The notes beneath the pieces were generated by a model, which searched no databases, was not told the DNA's origin, and worked only from the letters and a program-made list of their open reading frames with translations. A stretch of DNA of 64,000 nucleotides, taken from the NCBI GenBank assembly GCA_964644845.1, contig CAZXXS010000119.1, forward strand, positions 1 to 64,000. Direction: 5' to 3'. The stretch is from Geothermovivens sp964644845 (GTDB lineage Bacteria; Zhuqueibacterota; Zhuqueibacteria; Oleimicrobiales; Geothermoviventaceae). A program made the translations under genes and the position numbers. This document shows, piece after piece, positions 18,101-26,888 of this stretch; within the stretch, counting starts at the first letter, position 1; each line of letters begins with the position of its first letter.

Positions 18101-19266
18101 GCCATCTCGGCGCTTACTTGCGCCAAAGTCTTTCCGTCCACGCGGAGCGTGTCGGCCCGCACCGCACCCGCGATTGTGGGGTTCCGGTAGTCACCCCGAA
18201 TCTGGAAGTCCAAGCCCACGGCTCCACGAGGCTGAAGAGGGAAGTCAAACCCCACCTCTTTCTGAAAGCGACCGACGTCGAAAGCCTCCGACGACAGACG
18301 AATTCGGAAACGCGGGTTCAACAGATCGTACACCGCACCGGTCAGTACAACGGGGCTGCCGTTCAAACGAGCGTAGCCGCGTTCGATTTCCACGTTCCAG
18401 TGTCGAATCCGAGCCAGAAAATCCAGCGAATCCGCAGAAATTCTTGCTCCCTTGAGACGCACGCTCGCTTCCGTCAAACTCAATTTGCCGTTCAGGTCGA
18501 ACCCGTACGGCGACGCCGGCTCTTCCACCAGCTCGAACTGACCGGCGAGTCGTCCACGATCCACGGCTAAGTACGACGGTAGCAGAAACGGGAATACGCC
18601 TCCGAGGCGCACGTCCAGAATGCGAATCCTCAACGTATCCAGCTGGCGCCGATTGAAATCGGCTTTTGCCGTAACTTCCACCCCAATTCGCTCGCTTCCC
18701 CGGAGGGCACCAGCCAGACGTGCAAGCGCCCGCCCACCCGGTAACGCGTAAACGTAGCCAGAAACCCGGCGGACTACCTCGAACCGCTTTTCACTGGTGT
18801 CGGCGTAGACGATTCTTCCGTTCGAAATGACGAGAGCACGCACAAAATCCACACCGGCAGCGGCATGCGAGAGCCTGGCCGAATCAAGTGCGGCTGTGGT
18901 GGTTTGGCGTCTCCCGAAATGGAGGGTTAATTCAGGTTCCGTCAGCAGGATTTGTTGAGGAAGGCTTCTGGGCTTGAAACGATGTTTCAGCAGTTGGAAA
19001 AAACTGTAACCGATGCGAACGTCGCTCACGCTAAGCTCGTACGGGGAATGACGCTCCCGAAAGCGCAGTCCCAGCAGGTGCACCGCCCCCCACTGTACCT
19101 TCACCGAGTCGATGGACCAACCCGCCGCCAGCAGCGGTTCCAGACGGCTCTGAACCAGTGTCTGAAGTCGCCCGTTTACCCGTTGGCCCAACCGGTGGTA
19201 CGAAAAAACCACCGCAAGCCCTGCCAGCAAGAATGCCAGAATGATGGCCCACCGTCTCGATCGCAT
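15148..19266 (-). CDS. TamB / AsmA-like translocation and assembly protein
   Basis: Very large (1372 residues), anchored by one N-terminal helix (WAIILAFLLAGLAVVFSY). A long, mostly beta periplasmic body follows, with repeated (L/V)xLxG-type strands. It ends in a TamB (DUF490) domain (about 1000-1372) containing VNLLIDERGEGILLTGSPAD and a short terminal strand (RRILLRHYFPF). Family members bridge inner and outer membranes in lipid transport or barrel assembly. It lies upstream of bamA in the same direction, a common pairing where a BamA-family barrel is the partner. Start at an ATG with an AGAGG site. Confidence 0.9.
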   Translation of the reverse strand: MRSRRWAIILAFLLAGLAVVFSYHRLGQRVNGRLQTLVQSRLEPLLAAGWSIDSVKVQWGAVHLLGLRFRERHSPYELSVSDVRIGYSFFQLLKHRFKPRSLPQQILLTEPELTLHFGRRQTTTAALDSARLSHAAAGVDFVRALVISNGRIVYADTSEKRFEVVRRVSGYVYALPGGRALARLAGALRGSERIGVEVTAKADFNRRQLDTLRIRILDVRLGGVFPFLLPSYLAVDRGRLAGQFELVEEPASPYGFDLNGKLSLTEASVRLKGARISADSLDFLARIRHWNVEIERGYARLNGSPVVLTGAVYDLLNPRFRIRLSSEAFDVGRFQKEVGFDFPLQPRGAVGLDFQIRGDYRNPTIAGAVRADTLRVDGKTLAQVSAEMALQDSVFALRKLRARGAGLVLSGSVWFDFARSARPVAVHLAAEGSLPEFLGLGNRQARADSLGLELRGHLTGGAVSGLVRVRLANQSDSTVCRLSGRLKVSNRELAWSLRASEGEFEGHGLVRFGEATGSPLDYVEVRAQQIEELVSGLGFLRVPLTRLPAWGVNVQLAGRPDRLESELRIRHGLGLDRRTVLLGIGSLRRTPTVGLQGDYQLVYTPAVRHQMFGDLQFDLSDSAGVKRFVGRMNLGGGLRAEFSHGAGRTRVALSLARVPLEQLLGVDASVLKGLLGGAVHLTVNDSVVTAMANLSGTEIFAHGVGPFDLELSARGGREEIAVDSLWLSKAGKTWLQGRGFVDLRQRAVEAFVRSDSVRLLKLLNALGVGDSLFDATCSLWARAEGSLEHPTIVGELLAANGRFWREPFDLLRVAFGPESNQDQLDTTWVLHVGHLMLARTGVYDLEGWGRLPLSKTGHLALNLRGTVDVLHLVADLQGFLRNPVSRGRLQLRVGGSWSHPQVLAAEVRLEDGTTEFSSILPPVKDVRGLVRLEPGNFLHLVDLSGKMGGEPFRISTVASVDSLCDCHLEPFRLPGIGLTIGIFEFESGPKGVPLNLYGLQEKGNFGKYEFLGLNPGEKFWLAGPWEKPVIRGLWKLRDVEFQYPFVAGAAGKRSWFLDMLKRAEWNLRLLPVKDVRYVRYIPSALDNVYVNLLIDERGEGILLTGSPADGTFRLVGRIESTRGMVEYLDMNFQVENAGAEFDRHSLYPVVWGRARTTVTDTTGIPANVYLTLQTEDLTEERSLGDDVRNRQRIGRWNEIRFKLSSDNPNFGTTEGQILGALGYSSRNLRQKAAEVVGISADNMLFRPLYRPVERSLAKVFGLDMVRFSSRFARNFIEWNLSNQPVSSWYLLRSTRWQVGKYLSNNLFLNYTGEIEAALPYQYHKQGLGLRHTLGLEYRISPDLVLEMIYDYDSLLLHQKSDRRILLRHYFPF

Positions 19267-19924
19267 TTGCCTCTACTGTGCAGGTCTCGTGAATGAAACC
19301 CAAGTTTCTGCCGTTAGCGTATTTCAAGAACTGACTCACCCCGCAGGTGTACAGACGCTTCGTGTTTCTGTCCTTTCTGCTAGCGCCTGAGATCCTACCG
19401 CCGCTGAGAGCCTTCCGCAGAAAGAGCAACACTCCACACAGTAAACCCCCGAAAGCCGTAGTCGGTTCGGCGAAAGTTGTTAAATCCAGAAAAAGGTGTG
19501 AAACTACCGGGAGACAAGCTGGCGTGCAGACAGGTTGGGGAGGCAGGACCTACGGGTTTTCTCACGTTTCTGGGGGATTGAAGAGAGCCCACGGAGAACC
19601 CGTCCTTACAGCAGAGGCTCGAGACTCTCGGTCAAGACAGTGTCGGCCAGCCACGCGTTTCTGGGTCGGTCTACCAAAGCCAGCAGCAAGCCTCACGGAC
19701 TGGCAAGTCGCTACCGAAATCACACAGGGAACTGGGGAGCGCAGGCGGACGGAATCAGACACCCTCTGCAGACGAACCGTTTGAAGTCGTTTTCAGGCGT
19801 TGGGTTGCCTCCGCGGAAAAACGCGTGTGCTCACCAGCCACCCAAACTCCGAAGGGAACCTCGGGGCTCACACCTCCAGGTCGCTTCGACGACTTTCTTC
19901 CAGGGCGTACCCTCACCACGTCGT
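19267..19924. other. 658-base gap between uppS and tamB
   Basis: No convincing gene, tRNA, terminator or repeat module. Short open frames on both strands are Arg/Ser/Pro-rich and lack ribosome sites or recognisable motifs. It interrupts an otherwise tight envelope block. A neighbour such as cdsA might be expected between uppS and dxr in many genomes and is absent here. Confidence 0.6.
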
Positions 19925-20758
19925 CTAATTACCTTTTGCCGGAACCCAGAACTCCTGAGCAGCAGCCGAAACTTCGTGCACCGCTTTGCCGCGCTCCACA
20001 AGCTGTTCGCTGACCATCCCAAAACGCCTTTCTCGGCGCTGGTACTCTTCGATCGCCTCGTAGTACTGCCGTTTGCGAAAGTCGGGCCACAGAACTTCGG
20101 TGAAGTAGAGCTCCGTGTAAGCGAGTTGCCAGAGCAAGAAATTGCTAATTCGCTTTTCCCCGCTGGTTCGAATAAGCAGGTCAGGATCAGGCAGGCCAGC
20201 CGTATTCAGGTAGCGCTGAAAAACCTCCGGCGTTACGTCTTCCGGCCTGAGAACGCCGCGCTGAACATCCCGAGCGATTGCCTGAGCCGCGTCTGCGATC
20301 TCCAAGCGACTGCTGTAGCTGAGCGCCAGATTGACCGTGAGCCCGGTGTTGGTTGCTAACCGCTCAATCGAATGCCGTACAGCGCGACGAACGTAGCTCG
20401 GGAGGTCGTCCAGGTGGCCGATCGTCATCAAACGGACGTTGTTCTTGTCCAACTCGTCCACCTCGTGTTGGACCGTCTGCACAAGCAGGCGCATCAAGCC
20501 GGCGACCTCGCGCGCTGGACGTCGCCAATTTTCGGTGGAAAACGTGTACAACGTCAGAACCTCGATGCCGAGGGCCCCCGACGCCTCCACAACGTCTCGG
20601 ACTGAATTGATGCCCTCCCTGTGCCCCTCAATCCGGTCCAAACCGCGCTGTCTGGCCCAGCGGCCGTTGCCATCCATGATCACCGCAACGTGCCGCGGAA
20701 CATTGCCGCGGGCTTTGATCCGATCTACAACTTCCTTTTCCCAGTCCTCGAGAGCCAT
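19925..20758 (-). CDS. Isoprenyl transferase (undecaprenyl diphosphate synthase)
   Basis: Cis-prenyltransferase making the C55 lipid carrier for peptidoglycan and O-antigen. It has 277 residues. HVAVIMDGNGRWA contains the catalytic Asp29; YTFSTENWRRP and RTSGEKRISNFLLWQLAY are the other signature blocks, the last with the substrate-binding Arg and aromatic residues. Start at an ATG with a weak GGTGGG-type site. It opens the envelope block; the TPR gene upstream ends in a terminator, so uppS should have its own promoter, though none was clear. Confidence 0.96.
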   Translation of the reverse strand: MALEDWEKEVVDRIKARGNVPRHVAVIMDGNGRWARQRGLDRIEGHREGINSVRDVVEASGALGIEVLTLYTFSTENWRRPAREVAGLMRLLVQTVQHEVDELDKNNVRLMTIGHLDDLPSYVRRAVRHSIERLATNTGLTVNLALSYSSRLEIADAAQAIARDVQRGVLRPEDVTPEVFQRYLNTAGLPDPDLLIRTSGEKRISNFLLWQLAYTELYFTEVLWPDFRKRQYYEAIEEYQRRERRFGMVSEQLVERGKAVHEVSAAAQEFWVPAKGN

Positions 20759-21179
20759 TCGTCAAGCCCACCCCAGTCGTTTCGCAGAACCAGTGCACAT
20801 TAATCCAACGCCTCAACCCGTGCTGCTTGTTCCGGGGCGATTCGTGTTTTGACAAACTACGAACGGAAGAAATTCGCCAACAGGGAAGTCCAGTTTGCTC
20901 GCCACCAGAATCTCCGGTGCGCTCCGCGCGGACTGCACCGAAATCAGCCATTCGGCACCAAGCCACACCCAAGTTTGCAGGAATCGTGCCACTACTTACG
21001 TCTGGTCAGTCAAACCCCGGCAGGAAAATTGGGCCCACCGAACTTAGCAAGAACGTCCTTCACACCGTCTCGGACATTCCCCACCCACCAAACACTGCAG
21101 CCCCCCGGGAACACACCACAAAAAAGGCCCCGACCCAGAACAGGTAGGGGCCTTGGAATGTCCTCCCAAGCGGTACAGC
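20759..21179. other. Intergenic region between the TPR lipoprotein and uppS
   Basis: About 420 bases. It carries the rho-independent terminator of the TPR gene (21120-21154). The remainder shows no coding signal or repeat; a minus-strand TTGTCA near 20860 has no good -10 partner. Confidence 0.6.
21120..21154 (-). terminator. Rho-independent terminator of the TPR lipoprotein gene
   Basis: Read on the minus strand, AAGGCCCC pairs with GGGGCCTT around a 15-base loop and is followed directly by a T-run (TTTTTT). It begins 26 bases after the TPR stop codon. Confidence 0.85.
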
Positions 21180-22298
21180 TTACTTGCCGTTCTTGGATTC
21201 TCCGCCCCTGAGCGCCTTTTCCTTTTTGAACGCTTCTTCGCCCTTTTTCGGAAAACCAGCGCGTACGTACGCCTGACCGAGGTAGAGCCAAAGGTCAGGA
21301 TCATCCGGCTTCAGTGACGTGCACTTTTCCAGATAAGGGATTGCTTTCGCGTACGCATCCCGCACTTTCTGAATTTCTTCTTTCGGCACGTCTTCTCCGT
21401 TTACCAGCTTTTCGGCGACGGGAGCGTTCAAACTGTCAGCCATGATCAGGTACGTGAGCGCCAACCGCCAATTCGCTTCGTAGTCATCCGGATTCTTCTC
21501 GAGAACCTTCAGAAACCGCTCGGCAGCCTTGTCGTACTGCTTCTGGTCAAGGTACAGCAGGCCCTCGTTGAAAATCAAGTCCGTGTTGTCAGGATTGGCT
21601 GCGAGGGCCTTTTCGTAAGTCTCAAGCGCCTTGTCTTTCTGACCCAGCATGTGGTAAGCGCGAGCCAGGTTCGCCACCGCCCCGGCGTTGGACGGATCCG
21701 CTTGTACAGCCTTCTCAAGCACTTTCACCGCATCCTCGACACGGTTCGCACGCAGGTAAACCTCACCAGCCAACGCCAAGAGTTTCGGGTCGTCCGGCAC
21801 ATTCTGCAGCCCTTGCTCCACTGCCTTCACCGCGTCGTCCAGCTTATTCGCAGCGAGGCAAGCAGCTGCCCAGTCGATGTACGATTCCACCCGTTTTGGA
21901 TCGATCATGGCCGCCGTGGCGAAGTCCTTAATCGCCTCATCGTAAGCCTGTGCGTTGTACTTTTTGATGCCGTTGTTGAAAGCCCTAACCCAGTACTTTT
22001 CGCGCGAGGCTTTGATCTGCTTTTCGAATTTCGGCGAAATCGCCAGGGATGCCTCGAATTCGCGGTTCATGGCCTCGTAATCGCCTTTGATGGCGTACCC
22101 CTCACCCAGGAGGTAGTGGGCTTCCGGGTCGTTCGGGTACAATTTGACCGCCATCTTGAGCTGCTCGATCGCCTTGTCCCAGTCGTCCTGCTGGATGTAC
22201 ACCTTAGCCGACGTCACTTCCTTGGACTGACAGCCAACGAGCACAGTGGCTCCCACTGCCAGCAGAAGCGCAAGGCCAAGCAAACCAACACGTCTCAT
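21180..22298 (-). CDS. TPR-repeat lipoprotein
   Basis: Protein of 372 residues with a lipoprotein signal; the VLVGCQ lipobox makes Cys23 the likely lipidated residue. About eight tetratricopeptide repeats follow (for example WDKAIEQLKMAVKLYPNDPE and KALETYEKALAANPDNTD). It would act as a scaffold on the periplasmic face of a membrane. No partner is evident. It forms a single-gene unit with its own promoter (22381-22409) and terminator. Confidence 0.85.
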   Translation of the reverse strand: MRRVGLLGLALLLAVGATVLVGCQSKEVTSAKVYIQQDDWDKAIEQLKMAVKLYPNDPEAHYLLGEGYAIKGDYEAMNREFEASLAISPKFEKQIKASREKYWVRAFNNGIKKYNAQAYDEAIKDFATAAMIDPKRVESYIDWAAACLAANKLDDAVKAVEQGLQNVPDDPKLLALAGEVYLRANRVEDAVKVLEKAVQADPSNAGAVANLARAYHMLGQKDKALETYEKALAANPDNTDLIFNEGLLYLDQKQYDKAAERFLKVLEKNPDDYEANWRLALTYLIMADSLNAPVAEKLVNGEDVPKEEIQKVRDAYAKAIPYLEKCTSLKPDDPDLWLYLGQAYVRAGFPKKGEEAFKKEKALRGGESKNGK

Positions 22299-22664
22299 CG
22301 CTTCTCTCCTCAGTCTTACTTGTTAACTCTCGAAATTTGGGCACCTGTAGCGCGCCGTCTCGGCGCTCAAAACGCAGGCCAATATACGGGAAAATGTCAC
22401 CCCAAGCAAGGAAAAAGTAAGAGCTTGTGCAAGGGTGTCTTCCTTCGACCGACAGGTTGCGCCCCTACCGTGACCGTGCGGCTCGTCCGGGGCAGCGCGT
22501 AACCGACGAAGGCGTGTCTGCAGCCTTCTCGTGTCGGCCCGGATGCATTCAGTCCGACGCCCCGGAGGACAGCCACACCAGCACGGCAAATACCTCGCCG
22601 GGGACAACAGTCCACACTTCCCTCAGCCCGCGAAACCCTCCCAGCAACCGCCCGCGGTTGTTGG
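22299..22664. other. Intergenic region upstream of the TPR gene
   Basis: About 365 bases holding the TPR promoter (22381-22409). The rest shows no gene, hairpin terminator or repeat. Confidence 0.6.
22381..22409 (-). promoter_or_regulatory. Promoter of the TPR lipoprotein gene
   Basis: On the minus strand TTGCTT (plus 22404-22409) and TATATT (22381-22386) are spaced by 17 bases, 82 bases before the ATG. Confidence 0.6.
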
Positions 22665-23165
22665 TCAACGTTCAACCGCTTCGTTCCCTCCTTTCCCCCT
22701 GGACAGGTAAACGGGACCAGTCGGCACACTGTCACTGGAAAAAGCAGTAACCAAATCCCTCAGTTCGGCGAACGTAGGCCAGCGCCCAGACACAAGGATT
22801 CGTCCCTGCACCAGAACCGCAGGCAGCCGGTACTGCACAAAGAAAGCGCGCAGCACAGCCCGTACCCCGGCGCGTCGTCTCACCGCTTCGCTGAACACGC
22901 ACCACCAGGCCCGAAGGGGGGACAACACCGGGTGGATCTTCACCGCCACGGCCGGGCCAAAATGATGGGTTAGCCCCTGTACAAGTGTTACCGCGCGGGC
23001 CAATGGTTCAGACTGACCTGCGCCGACCACCACATGGGCCTGCGACGACGCCTGCCCTCTGGACCGCAAGTCTACAGGGACCAACAGGCACACGTGGGCC
23101 ACAGCATACCGGGAAATTTCGTCCTGCTCCGGCCCGGTGGAGATTCTGTTTCCGTCGGGGCGCAA
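22665..23165 (-). CDS. Hypothetical protein with thioredoxin-like C-terminus, linked to cstA
   Basis: A 166-residue frame, not assigned to a named family. Its last 40 residues (FFVQYRLPAVLVQGRILVSG then WPTFAELRDLV) follow the strand-Pro-strand-helix ending of thioredoxin/glutaredoxin-like folds. No CXXC motif is present. The proposed TTG start is five bases after the cstA stop, with GAGGG upstream inside the cstA end; an ATG at 23279 would overlap cstA by 110 bases and only adds a Trp-rich shadow. The composition is Arg/Val-rich, so a spurious frame cannot be excluded. Confidence 0.45.
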   Translation of the reverse strand: MRPDGNRISTGPEQDEISRYAVAHVCLLVPVDLRSRGQASSQAHVVVGAGQSEPLARAVTLVQGLTHHFGPAVAVKIHPVLSPLRAWWCVFSEAVRRRAGVRAVLRAFFVQYRLPAVLVQGRILVSGRWPTFAELRDLVTAFSSDSVPTGPVYLSRGKGGNEAVER

Positions 23166-23169
23166 ACCC

Positions 23170-24825
23170 TCAGCTACCCTCACCACTTCCCGCTTCGCGC
23201 CAGGCCACGCGTCCGTAGCGCCGAAGAGCAAAATACGACTCAACGGCCAGAACGAGTGCCACCACCAGAAGCAGCACACCTACACCGGCCAAAAGGACGT
23301 TGTGTCGCGCCACGTTCATTCGGATCAGGATCACAAGCGCCGAAACTGTTACGGTGTACATGAACAGCATGGGCACAAACGTGACGCCGGAGGGGATCCC
23401 CTTACTTCGCAACCAGAGCGTTACGGCCAGCAACGAGAGCGCAGCCAGCATCTGGTTAGCGGATCCGAAGACGGGCCAGATGGCGTGTGCCGTTCCGCTC
23501 GTCAGGAAAAACCAGGCTACGACAACCGTAACTGCCGTACCGATGAATCGATTCTGAGCCAGAAGCGCCGTTCCTGAGGTCTCGACCTTGCCTGTGTCGA
23601 AGAATTCCTGAAACGCAAAACGCGCGAGTCGTGTGGCCGTGTCCAAAGAGGTAAGCACGAAAGCCGACACGGCAAGCCCCGCGAACCCACTGCCCCCTTT
23701 CTCACTGATGCCCAAAAGCGGCAACGCGTGTAGAAACTTGCCAACACCTTCCGAAAAAACGGTTACAAACGCCCCGGCTTTGTACAACTCCTGGTAACGC
23801 CCGTGACTGAGCGAAGCCGCTGCCACCAGTGCCAGAACAGCCAGCACACCTTCGATCAGCATGCCCCCGTAGCCGACCGGCCGAGCATCGGTCTCCTTAT
23901 CCAGCTGCTTGGCCGTCGTACCCGAAGCAACCAGAGAGTGAAATCCAGAGATCGCACCGCACGCAACCGTGACGAACAAAATCGGGAAGAGCGTTCCTAA
24001 GTTCGTCTTGAATGAGCCGAACACGGGGAGATGCAGCGACGGGTGTGCGAACAACAGCCCGAAGAGTCCACCGAGCAGGATGGCGTACAGCAGGAACGAG
24101 TTCAGGTAATCGCGCGGCTGGAGCAGAATCCACACCGGAGTAACAGATGCTACAAAGACGTAGGCCAGCAAGATGTAGAGCCACCACCCAGCGGAAAGCG
24201 AAATCGGAAACGCGTTGCCAAGAAGAACTGCCACGAACAGAAGAACAACACCGACCACGGTTGTAGGGCCAAGAGGCAGATTGCGACGGTAAACAGCGAA
24301 TCCGAAAAACACCGCAAGTACGATGAAAAGAATGGAAGCGGTGGCAACGTTAGGCTGTTTCTCGAACGTTGTTGCCACGATCCGCGCGAATACAGCCACG
24401 ACCAGCACCAGCGTGAACCAGGAGAAAGTCAGGAAAAGCGCTTTGCCCACAGGGCCAAGCTGCCCTTCGACAATTTCGCCAATGCTCTTGCCACGATTTC
24501 GTACTGAAGCCACGAGTGAGGTGAAGTCGTGCACAGCGCCGATGAAGACAGCGCCTAACAGGATCCAAAGGTAGACCGGGCCCCACCCGAAGACCGCAGC
24601 GATGATCGGACCGAGGATGGGTCCCGCCCCCGCAATGCTCGCGAAGTGGTGCCCAAGCAGCACAGGCGCTTTAGCGGGTACGTAGTCCACACCATCGTAC
24701 ATTTGGTGGGCTGGGGTTGGGTTCTCATTCGACAGACCAACCCGGTTCGCGAGCATGCCCCCGTAGACACGGTAGCCAAAAATGAAGAATGCAACCGCAA
24801 GCAAGGCCAGCGCAAGCGAACCCAT
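23170..24825 (-). CDS. Carbon starvation protein A family transporter
   Basis: Polytopic inner-membrane protein of 551 residues with about 15 hydrophobic segments. Family signatures include YDGVDYVPAKAPVLLGHHF and the GAGPILGPIIAAVFGWGP loop near the N-terminus, plus DTATRLARFAFQE. CstA proteins take up peptides or pyruvate during carbon limitation. This is the short form compared with about 700 residues in E. coli. The start MGSLALALLAV has TGGAGG seven bases upstream; longer frames have no site. Confidence 0.92.
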   Translation of the reverse strand: MGSLALALLAVAFFIFGYRVYGGMLANRVGLSNENPTPAHQMYDGVDYVPAKAPVLLGHHFASIAGAGPILGPIIAAVFGWGPVYLWILLGAVFIGAVHDFTSLVASVRNRGKSIGEIVEGQLGPVGKALFLTFSWFTLVLVVAVFARIVATTFEKQPNVATASILFIVLAVFFGFAVYRRNLPLGPTTVVGVVLLFVAVLLGNAFPISLSAGWWLYILLAYVFVASVTPVWILLQPRDYLNSFLLYAILLGGLFGLLFAHPSLHLPVFGSFKTNLGTLFPILFVTVACGAISGFHSLVASGTTAKQLDKETDARPVGYGGMLIEGVLAVLALVAAASLSHGRYQELYKAGAFVTVFSEGVGKFLHALPLLGISEKGGSGFAGLAVSAFVLTSLDTATRLARFAFQEFFDTGKVETSGTALLAQNRFIGTAVTVVVAWFFLTSGTAHAIWPVFGSANQMLAALSLLAVTLWLRSKGIPSGVTFVPMLFMYTVTVSALVILIRMNVARHNVLLAGVGVLLLVVALVLAVESYFALRRYGRVAWREAGSGEGS

Positions 24826-24983
24826 TGGGAACCTCCACAGATGTTGGCCATCCGAGCGAATCAACAGGTTGGCAGGAAAAAACAACTGGGAAGTACTGCC
24901 TGTCTCCTTCAGACAATTCAAATCGGCACAGCTCCGGGCTCCAAATGACGGGCAAGCCACCCAGCTGAAAGCCCCGAGCAAGC

Positions 24984-24998
24984 CGTCTGAAACAGACG
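24984..24998. other. Small hairpin between the nucleoside hydrolase and cstA
   Basis: CGTCTG-AAA-CAGACG, a perfect 6-bp stem 43 bases after the nucleoside hydrolase stop on the minus strand. No T-run follows, so it is at best a weak terminator or mRNA-end stabiliser. Confidence 0.3.
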
Positions 24999-25040
24999 CC
25001 AGAAAACGAGGCTACGCACACTCGACGACACAACTTTCCA

Positions 25041-26009
25041 TCAGCGGGCCAAATTCTGGCGCAGGTAACGTTCCATCAAACGTTTGACAAAACGTTTGTC
25101 ATCGATTTGCGTACCAATGCGAGCGTTGGGGAAACCGTTTTCGTCAACCACCGTGAAGCCGTCGTCCGTCACACTAACGTGCACGTCCCGAAAAGTGAAG
25201 AGCTCTGGCCACAACAGCATTCCAACGGCTACTGGATCGAAAAGGATGGGGGTGTCACGGCCCCAAAGGGAGTAGAGACCACACACCGCGTTCGTCAGCG
25301 GTGACTGACGCATGAGCAAGCGCAAACGGTTGTTGGCATCCAGAGTCACGTGAGCGGTCACGTCCAGACCCGCGTACACGATTTTCACACCGGATTCAAC
25401 GTACCGTTTGGCTGCCTCCACGTCACAGACCACGTTCCATTCGCGCGACGGCGTGCTCGACCCACCGTAGCCCCGGTAGAACGAACCAAACATCGCGTAA
25501 ACGGCTTTTGCCTGCTTCAGAGCTTCCGGATCCTTGCGCAGAACGTCACCGATGTTTGTCACCGGACCAATCGTGATCAGCACCACCTCCCCCGGCTGAG
25601 TTCTCAACGTGTGAATGATGAAATCTGCCGCAGGCATCGCTACGGGCTTGACTGCATCAAATCCCCTGGCCCAGTAAAATTGGGGCTCGTAGGCCGGAGG
25701 TTTGTCGCTGTTGACGGGCACCGGAGTCTGTCGCCCCAACGCCACTGGAATGTCTTCGCGGCCTGCTTCGTACAACATCTTGCAAACAATCCGGGCCCGC
25801 TCACGCGTTTGCCCGGTAGCCACCGTCACGCCTACCAGGTCAAGCTCGGGACTGCTCAGGATCAGCGCAAGAGCAAACGCGTCATCGATGTCGGTGCCGA
25901 TGTCCGTGTCCAGCAGTACTTTCTGCTTACTGACAGCAGCGTTCAGTTCGGGTTTCACCGCCAACACCGTCCCGATTGCCAGAACAAGCAACCAAACCAA
26001 ACGAAACAT
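25041..26009 (-). CDS. Exported inosine-uridine-preferring nucleoside hydrolase family protein
   Basis: Protein of 322 residues. A signal peptide (RLVWLLVLAIGTVLAV) precedes the Ca2+-binding DTDIGTDIDD motif at 34-43, the hallmark of the family; DP in RDTPILFDPVAVG supplies the C-terminal Asp. It would split ribonucleosides into base and ribose, here outside the cytoplasm. That would feed base transporters such as the NCS1 permease at 1950, an inferred link. Distance to lemA is about 200 bases. Confidence 0.85.
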   Translation of the reverse strand: MFRLVWLLVLAIGTVLAVKPELNAAVSKQKVLLDTDIGTDIDDAFALALILSSPELDLVGVTVATGQTRERARIVCKMLYEAGREDIPVALGRQTPVPVNSDKPPAYEPQFYWARGFDAVKPVAMPAADFIIHTLRTQPGEVVLITIGPVTNIGDVLRKDPEALKQAKAVYAMFGSFYRGYGGSSTPSREWNVVCDVEAAKRYVESGVKIVYAGLDVTAHVTLDANNRLRLLMRQSPLTNAVCGLYSLWGRDTPILFDPVAVGMLLWPELFTFRDVHVSVTDDGFTVVDENGFPNARIGTQIDDKRFVKRLMERYLRQNLAR

Positions 26010-26212
26010 TTCCCTGCGCCTTTCACAGACGTTCTCACGTCACATCTTCACGCTGGACGCTGAGCCGCGGTGTCGCCGCCAACTCTTTACAGTGCCCGTA
26101 CGTTCGCTCTACACTCGCCGTTCAGGGAGCGATCCATCTCGGCACAGGCATTTCAGCCGGTGCACTCGCCTCAGCGACCGAACGCGCACGGACGAGTTTG
26201 CCGCCCCAAAAC

Positions 26213-26839
26213 CTACTGACCGCCGCTGGTGCCAAAATCCACACGTGGTGCCTGCTGGGCCTGCGCGGGCGCCTCGAAGTAAGGCTTCGGCCTGAAACCG
26301 AGCATGTTCGCAATGATTACCGTGGGGAAACGGCGGATGTACTGGTTGTAGGCACGCACAGCCTCATTGTACCGTCGACGCTCGACCGCAATCCGATTTT
26401 CCGTGCCCGCCAGTTCATCCTGAAGACGGATGAAATTTTCGTTGGCCTTCAGCTCCGGGTAGCGTTCGACAACCAGAAGCAGGCGCCCCAACGCTTGGCT
26501 GAGGCTGTTTTGGGCCTGCAAATACTGTTGCATCGCCTGGGGGTTGTTCAACAGCTCGTCCGCGTTCACCTGAGGGCGGGTAGCATTAGCACGGGCCTGA
26601 ACCACGGCTTCCAGCGTTTCCCTCTCGTGGGCGGCGTACCCCTTGACGGTCTCGACCAGGTTGGGAATCAGGTCCATCCTTCGCTGCAATTGATTCTGGA
26701 CCTGCGCCCACTGGGTTTTGACCTGTTCATCCAGTGTGACGAGCTTGTTGTAAGTGTTCTTGACGGAAATAAGGAGCCCCAGAACCAGGACCAGCAGGAC
26801 AACCAGGACACCTACGAAAATTCTCATGCCCTTACTCAT
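26213..26839 (-). CDS. LemA family protein
   Basis: Protein of 208 residues with one N-terminal transmembrane helix (about 7-27) and a helical bundle outside. Family signatures are VKTQWAQVQNQLQRRMDLIPNL and the QAQNSLSQALGRLL and ERYPELKAN helices. The function of LemA is not settled; it is often encoded beside TPM-domain (YgcG-like) proteins, and one lies two genes upstream here. Start at an ATG with GGAGGG six bases upstream. Confidence 0.9.
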   Translation of the reverse strand: MSKGMRIFVGVLVVLLVLVLGLLISVKNTYNKLVTLDEQVKTQWAQVQNQLQRRMDLIPNLVETVKGYAAHERETLEAVVQARANATRPQVNADELLNNPQAMQQYLQAQNSLSQALGRLLLVVERYPELKANENFIRLQDELAGTENRIAVERRRYNEAVRAYNQYIRRFPTVIIANMLGFRPKPYFEAPAQAQQAPRVDFGTSGGQ

Positions 26840-26888
26840 CAAGTCCCTCCATCACACAGTTTGCAGAGCAGTCGTCGCGTTCGGTGCA

